A stretch of DNA of 64,000 bases from Ascidia mentula (taxonomy: Eukaryota > Chordata > Ascidiacea > Phlebobranchia > Ascidiidae), in contig OX387199.1 in assembly GCA_947561715.1 (NCBI GenBank), positions 1,865,001-1,929,000 of the forward strand. Reading direction: 5' to 3'. Of the stretch, positions 13,701-28,700 are shown piece after piece; within the stretch, counting starts at the first letter, position 1, and each line of letters begins with the position of its first letter. A program made the position numbers and the translations under genes. A model generated the notes under the pieces. That model saw only the letters and a list, made by a program, of their open reading frames with translations, was not told the origin of the DNA and searched no databases.

Positions 13701-16700
13701 AAACTTCCGACATTCACAATAATGCTGACGCTTTCAGTCGTCTTCCAGCTGGAAAGTATCTCACATTTAATGAGGAGGAAACCGCCGTTTATACGGACAC
13801 GGTCTGGGAGATTACTACGTTGAGTCAAGTGACGCCCGCAGACGTGACAGCTAATATGAAAGAAACGGCCAAAGACCGGATTCTGTCCAAGGTCATGAGG
13901 TATACTTAAGAAGGTTGGCAAAATTAACATTTCGACAAGGGAAGTTCGCTCAGTCGTTGCAGTCAGATTACAGATTCCTAAGCATCAGTCATGGTCGGTT
14001 ACTGTACAGCTGCAGAGTTGTGATACCTGCAAAACTTCAACCTGAAGTTCTCAAGTTGTTGCATCAAAGTCACTTGGGAATGCAAAAGATGAAGCAACTG
14101 GCTAGAACAGCTGTATACTGGTCAAATATTGACAAAGACATCATGGATACGTGTCGCAAATGCCACAACTGTGCCGAGCATCAAAATGCTTCACCGAAAG
14201 CTTCATTGTATCCTTGGGTTTACCTGAAAAACCTCGGTGTCGACCACATGAGGGCAATGCCAATGACTTTATGGGTCACAATGGACGCGTAATGGGAATG
14301 GTTATTCGAAAAGACAACTTCTCAACAATCGGAAAATGTGTACAAAGATTGACGCGCTTATACCTTCAACCCCTCATATTGCTCAGGGAAAATTGTCGAG
14401 AAAAACTTCAGTTGCGAACTCGACAAAACATCGCAGTGCACCGACTGCATATAAAGTAGGGATGCCATGCTACGCATAGCACTACGAATCCAGAACATCC
14501 AAGTGTGTCGTGACCCTAAAACGTTTGGAAACCACTGATCTAACATACAACTTACTGGTTTCTTAAGTTGTGATATTGAATTTGCAATCTTACAGATTCC
14601 ACCACTTGTCATCCAACAAAACCCCAGAGACAGATTCTCAATCCACTGAATACATGAAGCAATAGCAGATGCACTTTCATCATCAACTGTGTTCCCACGA
14701 AGATTCAACGACTTCATCTGAAATTATTTCATATACAAATTAGTTACAAGCATACAACTATTGATTTTTCCCATGAATATTTTACCGTAACTTCAAATAT
14801 ATCCAGGTTTCACATGAATACTTTTGTTAGTAAAATTAATAAAGTTGTCTTAATTTCCTGTCCCCCAACTGTTCTTCGTGAAAAACCAATTACCTGATTC
14901 AACTACAAACTGGGGGATATGCCAAAACGAACACGAACCCGAATAGATTCTGCAAATGTCAGCTTGATTTTAATATTCATGTGAAGCTGAATAATAAGTG
15001 ATATTCCAGAGCAAATATTTATTAGGGCGTATAATGATAGTTTTGTGATATAGCGTATTATGAAATTTATATAATGCTATAACCGTATTATAATTATGGT
15101 GATTGCAACAAATTTCTGTAATCAGTCGCAGCCTGAGCAACATACTTGCACGCATCATACAGGCCAAGCTACTGGTAACGTCACACTTCACAGACGTATA
15201 TATTGTCATCACTCAATGACAAGTTTCCACCGGTGTACCGACACTTGCTAGGAAATTATGCCGTTAAACATCGCGCACTCCAAAAACGATGATAACCCGT
15301 GTGGTTACTGATAATTGTACAGTGCAGGTGTGTCATTCGCCCTTTCTTATCGTTTTTTCACTTCTTTTTCTTTTGTAGCGTTTTTTCTTTGTTTCTGTGC
15401 CTCAACTTTGTCCACATTGCTTAACTTACATTTCCTACCTTCTGATGAAGGCTGCTGCATAACAGCCAAAACGTTAAGAAACGACGATTGGTGAATAATA
15501 AACGTGATACATAAAAAAGCACCGATAAAACCACAAGAATTATCATGTCAAACGTCCATTCATGACCACTAAACTGGAGTCTTTGTCAATTTGGGACATC
15601 CCCACCATACACAACTGCAATGTGACAGGAAAAATCTCATGTGTGACTTCAAGATATTTATCGGTCACCACATTTCCAATATATAACAATTTAATAAGGT
15701 TAACCCCTATTGAAAAATGCTTAGTTTTGACCAATTCAGCAAATATACCTTCTGTTTTATTGCTTCAGCCACTTCTCGTATCCCATCCCCACTAACTACG
15801 TCCATAGTAAGTTCAAGTGTGGGAGGAAATAAATGTAAAACACACGACAAAGCAAAAGCTTCTTCATCACCTCTCACTGTAAGCTTGTTTGGAATGGAAT
15901 TAATCTGAGAATAACATGTCGGTTTACACAAAGTTGTTTAACCACTAAATATGGATATTTCGAAAAAAATTGTTTTTTTGTCAACACAAATACTGGGTAA
16001 AGTGTCATATGTTAATTTGACTTAAACATATGTAAACAAAGTAACCTAAGAAAAATCCTGACTTACAGACAAGTTTATTATAACAATGCTTACAAACCTC
16101 AAACACCGAATCAACAAATTTGGTTGTTATGTCCTCTTTCTTTACTGAAGTCTGAAAAAACAAATTAATCGTCGTCATTCAGTACATATTGACAAATAAC
16201 AGCAGGGCTGACACAGAATGTTATGTAAAACAGAAAAACTATCAAGCTTTTGAAAAATGTTTTATGTAGTTCTTTGTAAATGCATCTACAATAGTAATAT
16301 TCACTCATTTACTAAAAGTGTTTTTAATTTTTTCTTGGCAAAATATTAAATGCTGGTAACCTTTGAAATGCAAGAAATAAGATCACATTTTCCAATCACA
16401 TGGATGCCCTCCTCTGATATTTGAAACTTAGATGTGTAAAGTTTGTTAACATTTTTGTGGACAGCTTCATCCATGATCAATGGTAATAGAGATTTTGAAA
16501 TCAGATTTTCACTGATGTCCAAAGATTCCATCTGTAATGATTGGAATATGTGGTTTTACACAAAAAACATTTAAAAGCCAAACAATACTCTTGCTATTTT
16601 TAAAAAGGGCGATAAAAAACTTTTAGGAATGCTTTTCAAAACTTAATTGCAGCAACCAGTCATTTTCATGCAAAAAATATTCACCCAAATTTCAGTTTAG

Positions 16701-19700
16701 TAAACAACCATAACTTGAAAATTCATAGAATTTAGTACAGAGGTTGGCAATCCACAGCTTTGCAGCCACATGTGGCTAATTTAGCTTTATTTCTAGTTCA
16801 ATATGGCAACATCATTCAAAATATTTTTTTTAGTTTGTGGAGTATTTGTACATCCAAAAGTATGCCAACCACTTTAAACTTAGGTTTTGAATAACTGAAA
16901 TTGAGTTTAGTAAAAAATCATGCTAACTTCAAACAGGCTTTAAACATTTCTAAAGTTGTTGACAAATCAGTATGGATGTTGAAACACAGGAGAACCACTG
17001 GTCTAACATACAACTTACTGGATTCAGAATAAAATTTGCAAATACTGACATTTTGGTTGTTATACAACTACCTTTATCAGGATGTACTATCAATTTCAAG
17101 CCCTGACAAAAGTTGTTGCCAATAATAAGAATGTCATTATTCAAATGTTTTACTGCCAAAAAAATAATATATGCCGACGATTCTAATCTAATTCAAAATG
17201 CCAAAAATGTAGTTGTCCAAGTCTGACATTGAACTCCCATTTACTGCAGCAAACATGGTGACTAGTATATATAAATAAATGTATCCAAATTTTTTTCACC
17301 TTCAAAGTCTATTCCATTACATTACCTCACAATGGTGTATCACCAGTTATAAGAATTATCACTTGAGCTGACAGAAAATAAAGTTTGAAATTATTGAAAT
17401 TTATGTTATAAATTAAGCAGGCAATACTCAATTATAAAAGTAAATAATAATTTGAACCGACTTGCTAACTTCTTAAATTTTTGCAGACATTACAAATTCA
17501 AGAAATATACCTTCTGCTTTATTGTTTTAATCACTTCTCGTATCCCATCCCCACTAACTTCGTCCATAGTAAGTTCAAGTGTTGGAGGAAATAAATGTAA
17601 AACACATGACAAAGCAAAAGCTTCTTCATCACCTTCCACTGTAAGCTTGTTTGGGATGGAATTAATCTGGTAATAACATATCAGTTTACACAAAGTTGTT
17701 CAACCACTAAATATGGATATTTCCAAAAAAATATTTTTGTTAAGCAAAGCATTTGTCAACACAGATGACTGGATAAAGTTGCATATGTTAATTTGACTTA
17801 AACATATGTAAACAAAGTAACCTAAGTAAAATCCAAATATACAGACAAGTTTATTTTACAATGCTTACAAACCTCAAATACTGAATCAACAAATTTGGTT
17901 GTTATGTCCTCTTTCTTCACTGAAGTCTGAAAAAAAAACAAATCATTCGTTGTCAAACACTACATATTGACAAACAACAGCAGGGCTGATGTAGAATATC
18001 AAGTAAAGCAAAAAAAAAATTAAAAAGGTTTGAAAAATGTTTTATGTAGTTCTTTGCAAATGCATCTACAATAGTAATATTCACTCATTCACTTAATGTG
18101 TTTTTAACTTTTTCCTTGGCAAAATATTAAATGCTGGTAACCTTTGAAATGCAAGAAATAAGATCACATTCTCCAATGTTATGGATGCCCTCTTCTGATA
18201 TTTGAAACTTGGACATGTAAAGCTTGTTAACATTTTTGTGGACAGCTTCATCCATGATCAATGGTAATTGAGATTTGGAAAACAGATTTCCACTGATGTC
18301 CAAAGATTCCATCTGTAATGATTGGAATATGTGGTTTTACACAAGAAACATTTGAAAGCCAAAAACATCTTTTGCTATATTTAAAAATTGACGATAAACA
18401 AACTTTTAGAAACACTTTTTAAATTAATTCCAGCAACCCATTGTTCCCATGCAAACAATAACAACTGAATTTAATCAGTTAATATGTTAAAATTAGGATA
18501 AAAATTCATATAGTTTAGTTCAAAAGTTGGCAATCCACAGTTTTGCAGCCACTTTCTGCTTTTTAATTTGTGGAGTATCTCTGTAGGGATGGGCAATATT
18601 GAATAATACACTATTCTAGAACATTCTAGAATAGTTAAGTCGTATCCAGAATACCAAATCCTATTCTGTTTTTGTTTTAGCTTGTGCACTGAAGCACAAA
18701 AAAAACATTTTTTTTACATGACTCCAACAACAAAACACAATCAAAGAATAAATTTATTGCACTGTAATATATTTAGGGTTTCTATGTGCTTGCCTGCCAA
18801 GCAACAACGTAATTTTGTGGCTGTCAAACCTGCACGTCACAATCGTAGCACCTTATTTACTCGATTGTAAGCCGCGGCTTATAAAGTTGTTTAAGCAACC
18901 ATTTGTGATGCTTACAATCAAGGGCGACTTGTATTACTCAATGTCAAGCAAATAATTTGTCTGCGGCTCTGAGTTTCAATGAAATTAACCTTTAACTCGC
19001 TCAGGCTTACCAGTACGTTTTTATCAAACATATTTATCAGTGTACCTGACAAAGAAGGCTTACATTAATTTTTTAAATACGGAAAGTTACCGTACATAGA
19101 AGTTACCGGATTTGGATAGTTTAAGATTCGAATCCTATGGATTTGCTACTCAGAATTACCGATCCCTACCTGAATATTTTAGTGTGGTTCCCTATCTCTG
19201 TATACCAAAAAAATATGCCTAACCAATTTAAACTTAGATTTTTGAGATCCGAAATCAAGTTTAGCACAAATCAATGCTTACTGGATTTAAAAATTCTGAT
19301 GACTTCATTCCAGTCATGCGAACAGATGTTGAAACATACATATAGAACCACTGGTCTAACATACAACTTACTGGTTTCTCAAGTTGTGATATGGAATTTG
19401 CAATCTTACAGATTCCATTACTTGTCATTAAGCAATATGGCAGAGACAGATTCTCAATCCATTGAATACATGAAGCAATCGCCGATGCACTTTCATCATC
19501 AACTGTGTTCCCATCAAGTCTCAAATACGTCATCTGAAATAAAAATATGTTTACAAGCCGAATCTCATCCCGCAAAAAAAAAATTGAACATCCCGACTGG
19601 CAAAGATGGAAGTGGCACTGGATTCAATCGCTCCAGGTATTAAGTAATTCGTAGATTTAAATATGAATACAACTGTTATAATACGTCACCCAACAGAGTG

Positions 19701-22700
19701 AAAGCTAAAAGTATAATGTAACTAGCAACGTTGCATAATGAAACTAAATTGGTTGCCGCCATGTATGTTATTGATACCCAATGATCTTTTGGAAAAAAAT
19801 TGGTACCTTTATCAGCAAGTACTACTTTAGGGCTTGTTGATAGTTGTCTAACAACCACAATAACAATAGTTTAATAAATATTACCAGTACTGGCATAAGA
19901 GCCTACAGTATAAAGTTTACAATAAAAGTTACATCACAAAGCAGTACTGTGTGTGTAAATTAAACTTGGGACACATTGTTACCCACAACTTTAGAGTAAC
20001 TTGCATTCCATGTTTGTAAAACATTGCTGTTTGCTACAGTTTTCTGAAGTCACCGACGATCACCAATTTTGTGTATGCATACAACTTACTGGTTTCCGAA
20101 GTTGTGATATGGAATTTGCAATCTTACAGATTCCACCACTTGTCATCTCACAAAGCCCCAGAGACAGATTCTCAATCCACTGAATACATGAAGCAATAGC
20201 AGATGCACTTTCATCATCAACTTTGTTCTCACGAAGATTCAACGACGTCATCTGAAACAAATCAAAAATTACTGAAATCAGTTTTTATATCAACAATATC
20301 ATTGTTATCAATTATGACGTCACAGAGGTAGAACAATCACTTGGTGAATTTAATCGTTGAGCTCCGGTAGCTCAGTCAGTTAGAGAAAGAACCGGAATTA
20401 CACATGCCTCCAACTAAGTAACACGTTTGCAACATTGGTCGCACTTATTGAAGTTTTAGATCGGACCTTCTAGTTTTAAAGGGAGTTTACAAATATGTTT
20501 AAGGAATTTTCTTCCTATGTTGTGATTTTGTATTACTGTTACTTGTGATAGAGCAAGAATAATTTTTTTTCATATGTCGTTGCCAGCTAAAAGATAGATA
20601 TTGCTAGGGAGCGTGGGCATCTTGTACCCCCTCCCTCTGAATACGACTATGCGTGTTGGTATCGTGTGCCGCAATATGGAAGCTGTTGTAGCGCTTTCCC
20701 TTTTTCGCCGCATTTCTTTTTTGCCGGTGTTGCATGGACTCGTGGAGTCATTCTTAAACTTTGGCAATGCAATAAAGCAGTACAACGCATTAGTGGTGAC
20801 CCCGACATGTCAAAAACGTATATTTCTTGATATAAGATTTAAATTTAGATAGATGGCAGTGATAGTCAGAACGCTGTGGCGATTAGGCTTCCCACATTTT
20901 GGATGTCGTAGCCACGTGTTTGGTTCCAGGAAGCGGAAGCTCAATTTGCTTTGAAGAAAGTGACAGCTGATGATACCAAGTACTTTTATGTGGTGTCAGC
21001 TTCAGAATACAGCAAGTGGTTTGATCGATTTAGTTAAACAACCGCCGCAAGAAGACTAGTACACAACAATCAAAGAGTGATTGCTGACAACCTTTACTTT
21101 GACACCATCGCAAAGAGCTCAACAATTACTTCATATGCCACCTTTAGGCGACTGACTGCCAACCGCCCTAATGGACGAAATGCTGGCGTTGCTTGAGAGT
21201 GAGGAAACTTGTTTTCTGTTCAACGAATTATTCTTGGAAAAGATGCCCGCTGGCGTACGCACGGATTTGGCTGGAAGAGATTTTCCTTGCTCTCGCAGTT
21301 TAGTGCAACAGGCGGATGCTTTGCTATTGGCTTGTCGGAAAGACGAGGAATACGCAGTATTTAAGGTGCGACGCTTCATGTTCAGTCCTACTTCACCACA
21401 ACAAGTAACAAACGCTCCCAAACTATGCTTTTACCACCGCCGTTTCGGTAAAAATGCACGTCAGTGTTGTCCTCCATGTTCGACGAGCAGCTTATGTTTT
21501 CTTTAACGAGCAGCTTAATTTTTCTAATGGACCGCATGTCTGGGCGCCACACAAACAGGTCCGGCAAAACCCTTGTGGCAGCGAACGGCAGCAGTATTCG
21601 GACGTACGGCTCACGTCTGATCTCGCTAAATTTGCCCGCTGGGAAGTTTAAATGGAATTTTGTTTTCGCGGATGTCTCGAGGCCACTACTCGGCGCCGAC
21701 TTTTAGGAGCACATTCATAGTTAGATGATCTTCAACGACAGCGTTTGATCAGCGCACAAACGTTTGCCAGTGTTCCTAATCGAAAAGCCGGGACCTCAGT
21801 TCAACGCATAAATGCTCTCCCCTCAGACAAGAGTACGCGCGTTTGCTGGCCGCATTTCCCGCAGTTACAGCGCCTCACTTTTCTGAATTGCTTCCCACGC
21901 ACGGAGTGCAGCATTTTATAACAACAAGTGGACCTCCAGTACACGCGCGTGCTCGGCGCCTTCCTCCTGAAAAACTTACTTTGGCCAGAAATGAGTTCGC
22001 CAATATGACAAAAATGGGAATTATATGACGCTCGTCCAGCCCCTGAGCTTCGCCGCTACACATGGTTCCAAAGTCTACGGGCGATTGGAGGCCGTGTGGA
22101 GACTACAGGCGATTAAATGCTGCTACCCAACCAGATCGTTATTCAATCCCTCACATTCGGGACTTTTCAGCAACTTGATGAATTCCTGCGCATGCCATTT
22201 GGTTTAAGAAATACCGCCCAAACATTTCAACGTTTAATGGACACAGTTTTCCAGTCTCTTGATTTTATATATGTGTATCTAGATGACATATTAGTAGCAA
22301 GCATAGGCGCCGAACACGGGTATGCCGCATACCTGAGAATCTGACCAACGTTCGTCATACGTTATTTAGATTCAGTCGGTTGTCACGGTTTACTTTCCCA
22401 AAGCAACGAGTTTCTGGACAGCAGGTAACAACGAGAGGTTTATTGCTTCCTTCACCAAATATAATACCACGAGGCCCAATTTGCCGCCACACCACAGGTT
22501 ACTTAGTGTCACTGCGTATAGCATGATGTTTACCTCATTATGCGTAATAATGTCCATTATGCTCGCAGTAAGCACTAAGTTGAGCGTAAGCAGTAAACAC
22601 AACAAGTTGTGACAGCGGTTTTATAGGGTCTTGGACCGAACCTTTAAACTGAAAATTATAGTTACGCCTGCGAAAACCAGGCACCTTGAACGGTGAAACT

Positions 22701-25700
22701 GTCAGCACGTGCTAGTCGTCTAAATTTATCTGCCGTCGGAAATCTCTTATTCAATGCGGTCTTACCGCACATAACCGTGCGTTCATTTGCAAAAGTGCTC
22801 GGCGGTAGAATTGCGTTGCGTGAAGTTTGTAAACTACAAGCCTTAACATAGTCCTACCCTATCTAGCGCCAAGAAAGATATTTGGCATTTTATGACGTCA
22901 TATAATTTTGCATACCCGAAAAAATTTAAAAGTCGGCGCCTATGGTAGCAAGCAAAACACCTGCTGATCACTACAACCATTTAAAGCGACTTTTACAAGG
23001 TTGGCAGAGCATGGTCTAGTCATCAACGTAGCCAAATATCAGTTTAGGTCGACCAAATTGATTTTCTCGGTAACAGACCATCAAGGGGCTTCAGGAATTC
23101 GAAGGTATGATAAATTTCTATCACAAGTTCATACCAAACGCAGCTCGCATCATCTCCCCAATCTATGAAGCGTTTTCGGGCAAAGCGACACAGCTCGTCT
23201 GAAACAATCGCCAGACTTCAGCATTTGAAAAAGCGAAGGCAGCACTTGTGCCCGCGACGCTTTTACACCACCCTCTACCCCAAGCGCCAACTTCTCTCAC
23301 TACTGAAGCGTCACAAACATCGGTTGGAGCAGTGCTGCAGCAATTCATTGATGGTGTCTGGCGCTCGTTAGCTTTTTTTAGTAAACGTCTTCGACCACCC
23401 GAAGTGAAGTACAGTGGAAGTACAGTGGATTTGACAGAGAACTTCTCGCTTCACATTTGTCAATCAGACATTTTCGCTACTTCCTGGAAGGTCGTTGTTT
23501 TGCCGATTACACTCTGACCACAAACCGTTGATTTTTGATTTCACAAAAGTTTCCCAACCTTGGTCTGCGCGACAACAGCGTCACTTGACCGCCATTTCCG
23601 AGTTCACTGCAGATGTGCGATACATCAAAGTAAAGCAGAATCAGGTTCCATATGCTCTATTCAGAGCCTCCATCGACTACACTGAATTTCCTTTGGACTT
23701 GCATTACTCCGCGCTTGCAACCGCGCAGCTTGATCCGTAAGTTCAAGCATACCACACGGCTGTGACCAATCTCAAATTTCAAGACATACAGTGTGGTATT
23801 TCCGAGGACACAATACTCTGTGATGTCTCCAAAAACGTTTCTTGCCCCATTGTACCAAGTCTAGGCAGCGACAATTTTTGTGTGCATGATTTGTCGCACC
23901 CATCTATTCGAGCCACCCGCCAGCTAGTTGCTTCTACATTCGTGTGACATGGGATGAAACAACAGGTTGGATTGTGGGCACACAACTGGATACAATGTCA
24001 AAAATAGAAAATCCAACAACATGTGCTTTCTCCGCCTGAAAACAACCTGTTTCCAAGGCTTGTTTTGCTCATGTTAATGTGGACATTGTCGAACCACTTC
24101 CGTCTTCACAGGGCAACATATATTTGTTTACAATGGTCGACCGCTTTACAAGATGGCCGGAAGCTGTTCCTCTTCCTGATGCTACCACGCCAACGTGTGC
24201 CAGGGCATTTGTTTACCACCGAGTGTCGAGATTTTGTGTACTATTGGACATCTCCTCAGACCGTGGTCCACAAATCACATCTGATTGATGGGAATCTTTC
24301 AATAGGTTTCTTGGTGTCAAGCTTCATCGCACGACGTCTTATCATGCCCAATCAAATGGTCTGGTCGAACGTTTCCATTCTCTGGTCGAACGTTTCCGAT
24401 TTTATTGGTTCAACACCCACCGAACCGCCCCCGCGTCGACTTTCAACCGCTTTGAGGTCAGCTGTTGGGAGGTTTCTACCGACACCTATGTCGCGACACT
24501 TACATCCCAAAGAAAATGTTCCTAAGTCATTGGACACAAGCGCTTATGTATTCTTGCGCACAGACAAACATCGCCCGCCTTTGACACCTCCGTATGAAGG
24601 GCCATACCGGGAAATAGCTAGAACAAACAAAACGTTTACACTAGACTTTGGCGGGCGTCATCAGACAGTTTCTGTCAACCGTCAAAAAAACAGCCCACGT
24701 CGACCTGACACAACCAGACCAAACAGCTCAACCACCGCGTCGAGGAAGGCCTTGCAAGCAGAGTAGAGTTCCATTCACCCGGCAATCACCATTGCCACCC
24801 GATTCCTCTATTCAACGCACGCGCTCTGGTCGCATTACTCGCCCTCCGGCTCGGTTTTGTTTCTAAATTTTGTTGTCCGCTTCTGGCGGGGGGTTATTTA
24901 GCGCTCACTTTACCGCATAATAACGAAGCGTTGTTTTTTTTTCGGCGCGATTCTCTTTTGTTGGTGTTACGTGGACTCGTGGACCCATTCTTAAAATTTG
25001 GCAATGCAATAGTGTCATCCCGAATTACACATGGCTCCAACTTAGTAACACGTTTGTGATTTTGGTCACAGTTATATGCTTACATTTCCACGCGACTCAA
25101 TAAAATCAACTAACTTATTACAAGGAATAAAGAAACTTATTTTGGAATTCCCCTTTTAGGTTTTTGATTAAGGGTAGTGCGCAAATTTATGTTCAAGGAA
25201 TATTCGTATTCGTATGTTCAGCATTTGGTATTACTGTTACTTGTGATAGAGTTTTACAAACTACCAATGCCTGCGTCTGCGCTATTTTTGCAATAAAAGA
25301 CGGTTTGTGTAACTGTGTTACGTTAGCGAAAACTCAAACGCATGTTTGGCGGTGGTGCATGCGCCATTGTTTTATTTGTTTTACTTTGAAGTAAGGTCTT
25401 TAATATATTTGGAACCAAATATAGATATGAATATATACGCATTTTCGTAGTCAAAGAAAATTGTAAATAAAATATCATTTTTTTATCGGTAGTTGCCCGA
25501 CGCCACCCAAAGTAAATTTTAAGTGCTCAAGGTAATGGTTATTGCTTGGAAGTCCGGACCTACAAGATCCGAACATTCAAACTTCTTCTGGGTTTGCAGT
25601 ACAACAGGTTACATAACATTGATGAAAAATTGTTAAAAAAACGTTATTTCACACAAATAACAATTTTGAAGTCAAAAGTATTAAATCAATATGGCTTTAA

Positions 25701-28700
25701 ACACAGGCCTTTTCATGCCTTTTTCTTTGGAGGTGACGTCACTTTCAATGAAGTGCCAAACCACTTTCCGCTCAACAGATGTATTAAAAATCTTAAGAGT
25801 TTGGTGCTGATTAGCGTAAGAGTAATTGAAATCGGTGGAGATCCCAGATAAAGCAAACAGCATGAAAAGGCCGGTGTTTGTAGTCATTCTGAATACTTCG
25901 AACTTCAAAATAATTCAACATTGTAATTTGTGAGAAATTACTGCTAACAAAGTTTTCGCACCTGAAGAAGTTTGAATGTTCGTGTTACAAGTTATCGTGA
26001 ATTGGTGCGGAACGCTTTTGACGATAAAACATTTTTAGATTCTGCCACAATGATGACGCATTTTAAACCAAGGTAGTGCAACCAGTATTGATGTTGTATA
26101 AACACAATAAAATTTGTTGTGGGGAACGAAACCAGATCATCCAAGTGTGTCATGACCCTAAAAAGTTTGGAAACCACTGGTCTAACATACAACTTACTGG
26201 TTTCTTAAGTTGTGATATGGAATTTGCAATCTTACAGATTCCAACACTTGTCATCTTACAACCATCCAGAGACAGATTCTCAATCCACTGAATACATGAA
26301 GCAATAGCAGATGCACTTTCATCATCAACTGTGTTCCTATCAAGATTCAACGACGTCATCTGAAACAAATAAAAAATTACTGGAATCAGTTTTTATGTCA
26401 ACAATATATCATTGTATCAATTATGACGTCACAGAGGCAGAACAATCACTTAGTGAATTTAATCGTTGAGCTCCGGTAGCTCAGTCAGTTACAGAAAGAA
26501 CCCGAATTGCACATGGCTCCAACTTAGTAACACGTTTGTTACTTTGGCCAAGTATTACGTTACCGAAAACAGAAACGCATGGTTTGCGGTTGTTTTGTAA
26601 CTGCTCAGGTCTGAATTTTCATTTCTGTTGCTGCACATTTAATCCAGGAGTTTGCAAAGCAAAAAATTATAAAATTAAAGTTATAAGTTGGGACAAAAGA
26701 ACAAAAGCTTGTATAATTGTCAGTAGATTCTTAGATCAAATGTTTCTGAAATTCCCAGACCTTAAACACTGTTTCTCATGGTTTTCTTTAGTTCAAAAAA
26801 TGCAAAATTTATCCTTGCAATGGCGTGTCAACTTACTAATTATGCTACCTAGTTTGGTTGAAAGGCTTTTAAACTTGCTGAGTAAAATAGATGTGAAGTC
26901 ATACCTTTTGCTTGATTGCACCAGCAACTTCTTGGATTGCAGAGTTACTGACATTTTCCATAGTAAGTTCCAGTGTTGGAGGAAATAAATGAATAACAAA
27001 TGACAAAGCACAAGCTTCTTCATTACCATCCACTGTAAGCTGGTTTGGTATGAAATCAACCTGTATATAATAAAAACAGTTTAGTTAAAATTATTTTAAA
27101 TCATTTTTATAGGCAATTTAATCACCCGATAGCAAGACAATGTATAACAAAAAGTTTCTTATTGCTTGAATAAAAATGTCTTATAAACTTCTTCAATATG
27201 CCTTTATAAAACAGTGCACCAGGATTTACTGAAGGTTGTTAAATGTCAATAATGGCAAGTTTGGCTTGTGTATATTAAATATTTATTAGAATTCTGCAAC
27301 TCAATGATGTCGTTTTTTTGCAAACAACAATGCAATGCCTTTACCACATATACTTTTTTATTTGTGCAAAACAGGAAATGATTTTTGGGAAATGACGAAT
27401 ATTCATTGACATAAAAAAGGATTTCTAAAAATTATTCAAACCTCAAATGCTGCTGTAATGTAGGTTTCAACAAGGGTCCCAGGGTGCTCTAAACTCTAAA
27501 AGATAAACAGACAATGTTTTGTTGAATGCAAATCGAAATCTTAATTGATCTGAATACACACCTATATGCCAAAACAGTGGCCATCTGTATGCAGCTTACA
27601 TATTTATGAAATTGGATCCATATTTGCTTAAATATATTATCTTAATTTGTGTGGATGAGAATTTATTTTAGTTTGTTGAAAGTGCTCCAAACATATGTTA
27701 TTGGTTTCACGTACATGGGCATTACCAGTTTCTAAGATGTTGGTGTTACTGATATTTTATTCCTTCTTTACACACTTGAACAATTACCTGTAGTGCATTG
27801 GGAAACAGATCAACCTTCCCGCATGATTTAATTCCATTGTTTGATATATTAAACTTCGGTAAAATCAGCTTGTTAACATATTTTGCTTGATTCGAAAGCA
27901 ATTGCAGAAGTGAATTTGAAACTGCATTTCCACTGATATCCAGAGTCTCCATCTATATTATTAATATCATCTCAGTTTCATGAAAAGAATGAACAGTGAT
28001 GGTGATTTCAAAAATTGAAATATTGGGATCTACCCAAAACTGCAGATGCAGGCCTAGCGATCACTGCAACTTATTTTATAATACTAAAAAAAGCAGTAGC
28101 TTTTTATACAGGATCAGCCTGGCTTATAAATCAGTAATATATATTTCGCCCCATGGGCATCTTCAGTAACTAAAGCTACTGCTTTTTTTAGTACTGTGAT
28201 GGTGATATGTTTTTGATGACTTTTTATTACAGTTGGATGACAAAACTACCAACTCTATAATGTCTGTGTGCCCAACCACAAACTAACAGAAAAAGCAAAT
28301 ATTCACTAAAATCAGAAGCGTATGTGATGTTGGAATCTTGATAAATCAGAAAAATCTTCACACATGCTGGAGTCAGCAATCTGACAACCAGCTGAATATG
28401 AATATTAGCAAAGTATGGTTAAAAAAAGTTATTAAAATTGCAGCACAAACACATAAAGCTTTATCAAAAATTTTAATTTAGATGTTTGGCACTACAACAA
28501 GCCTTTTCAGCAGAATTTGGTCTTTCTACAAAGGAATCTGGAAATTATGTGTTTTTCGTTTTCGAACATCATTACCATGGCAACTAATTTAGTTGGGGTT
28601 TTATACATAACATTCATGCTATGTTATTTTTATTAATTTTGTGTAATTAATAAACAGCCAAACCCCCAGATAAATATAAAACTTATTGTCTTCAACCATA

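Noticed and set aside
26536-26988. 150-codon plus-strand frame
   Set aside because: It overlaps the minus-strand LRR exon 26905-27060 and intron; no homology, and it looks like a chance frame.
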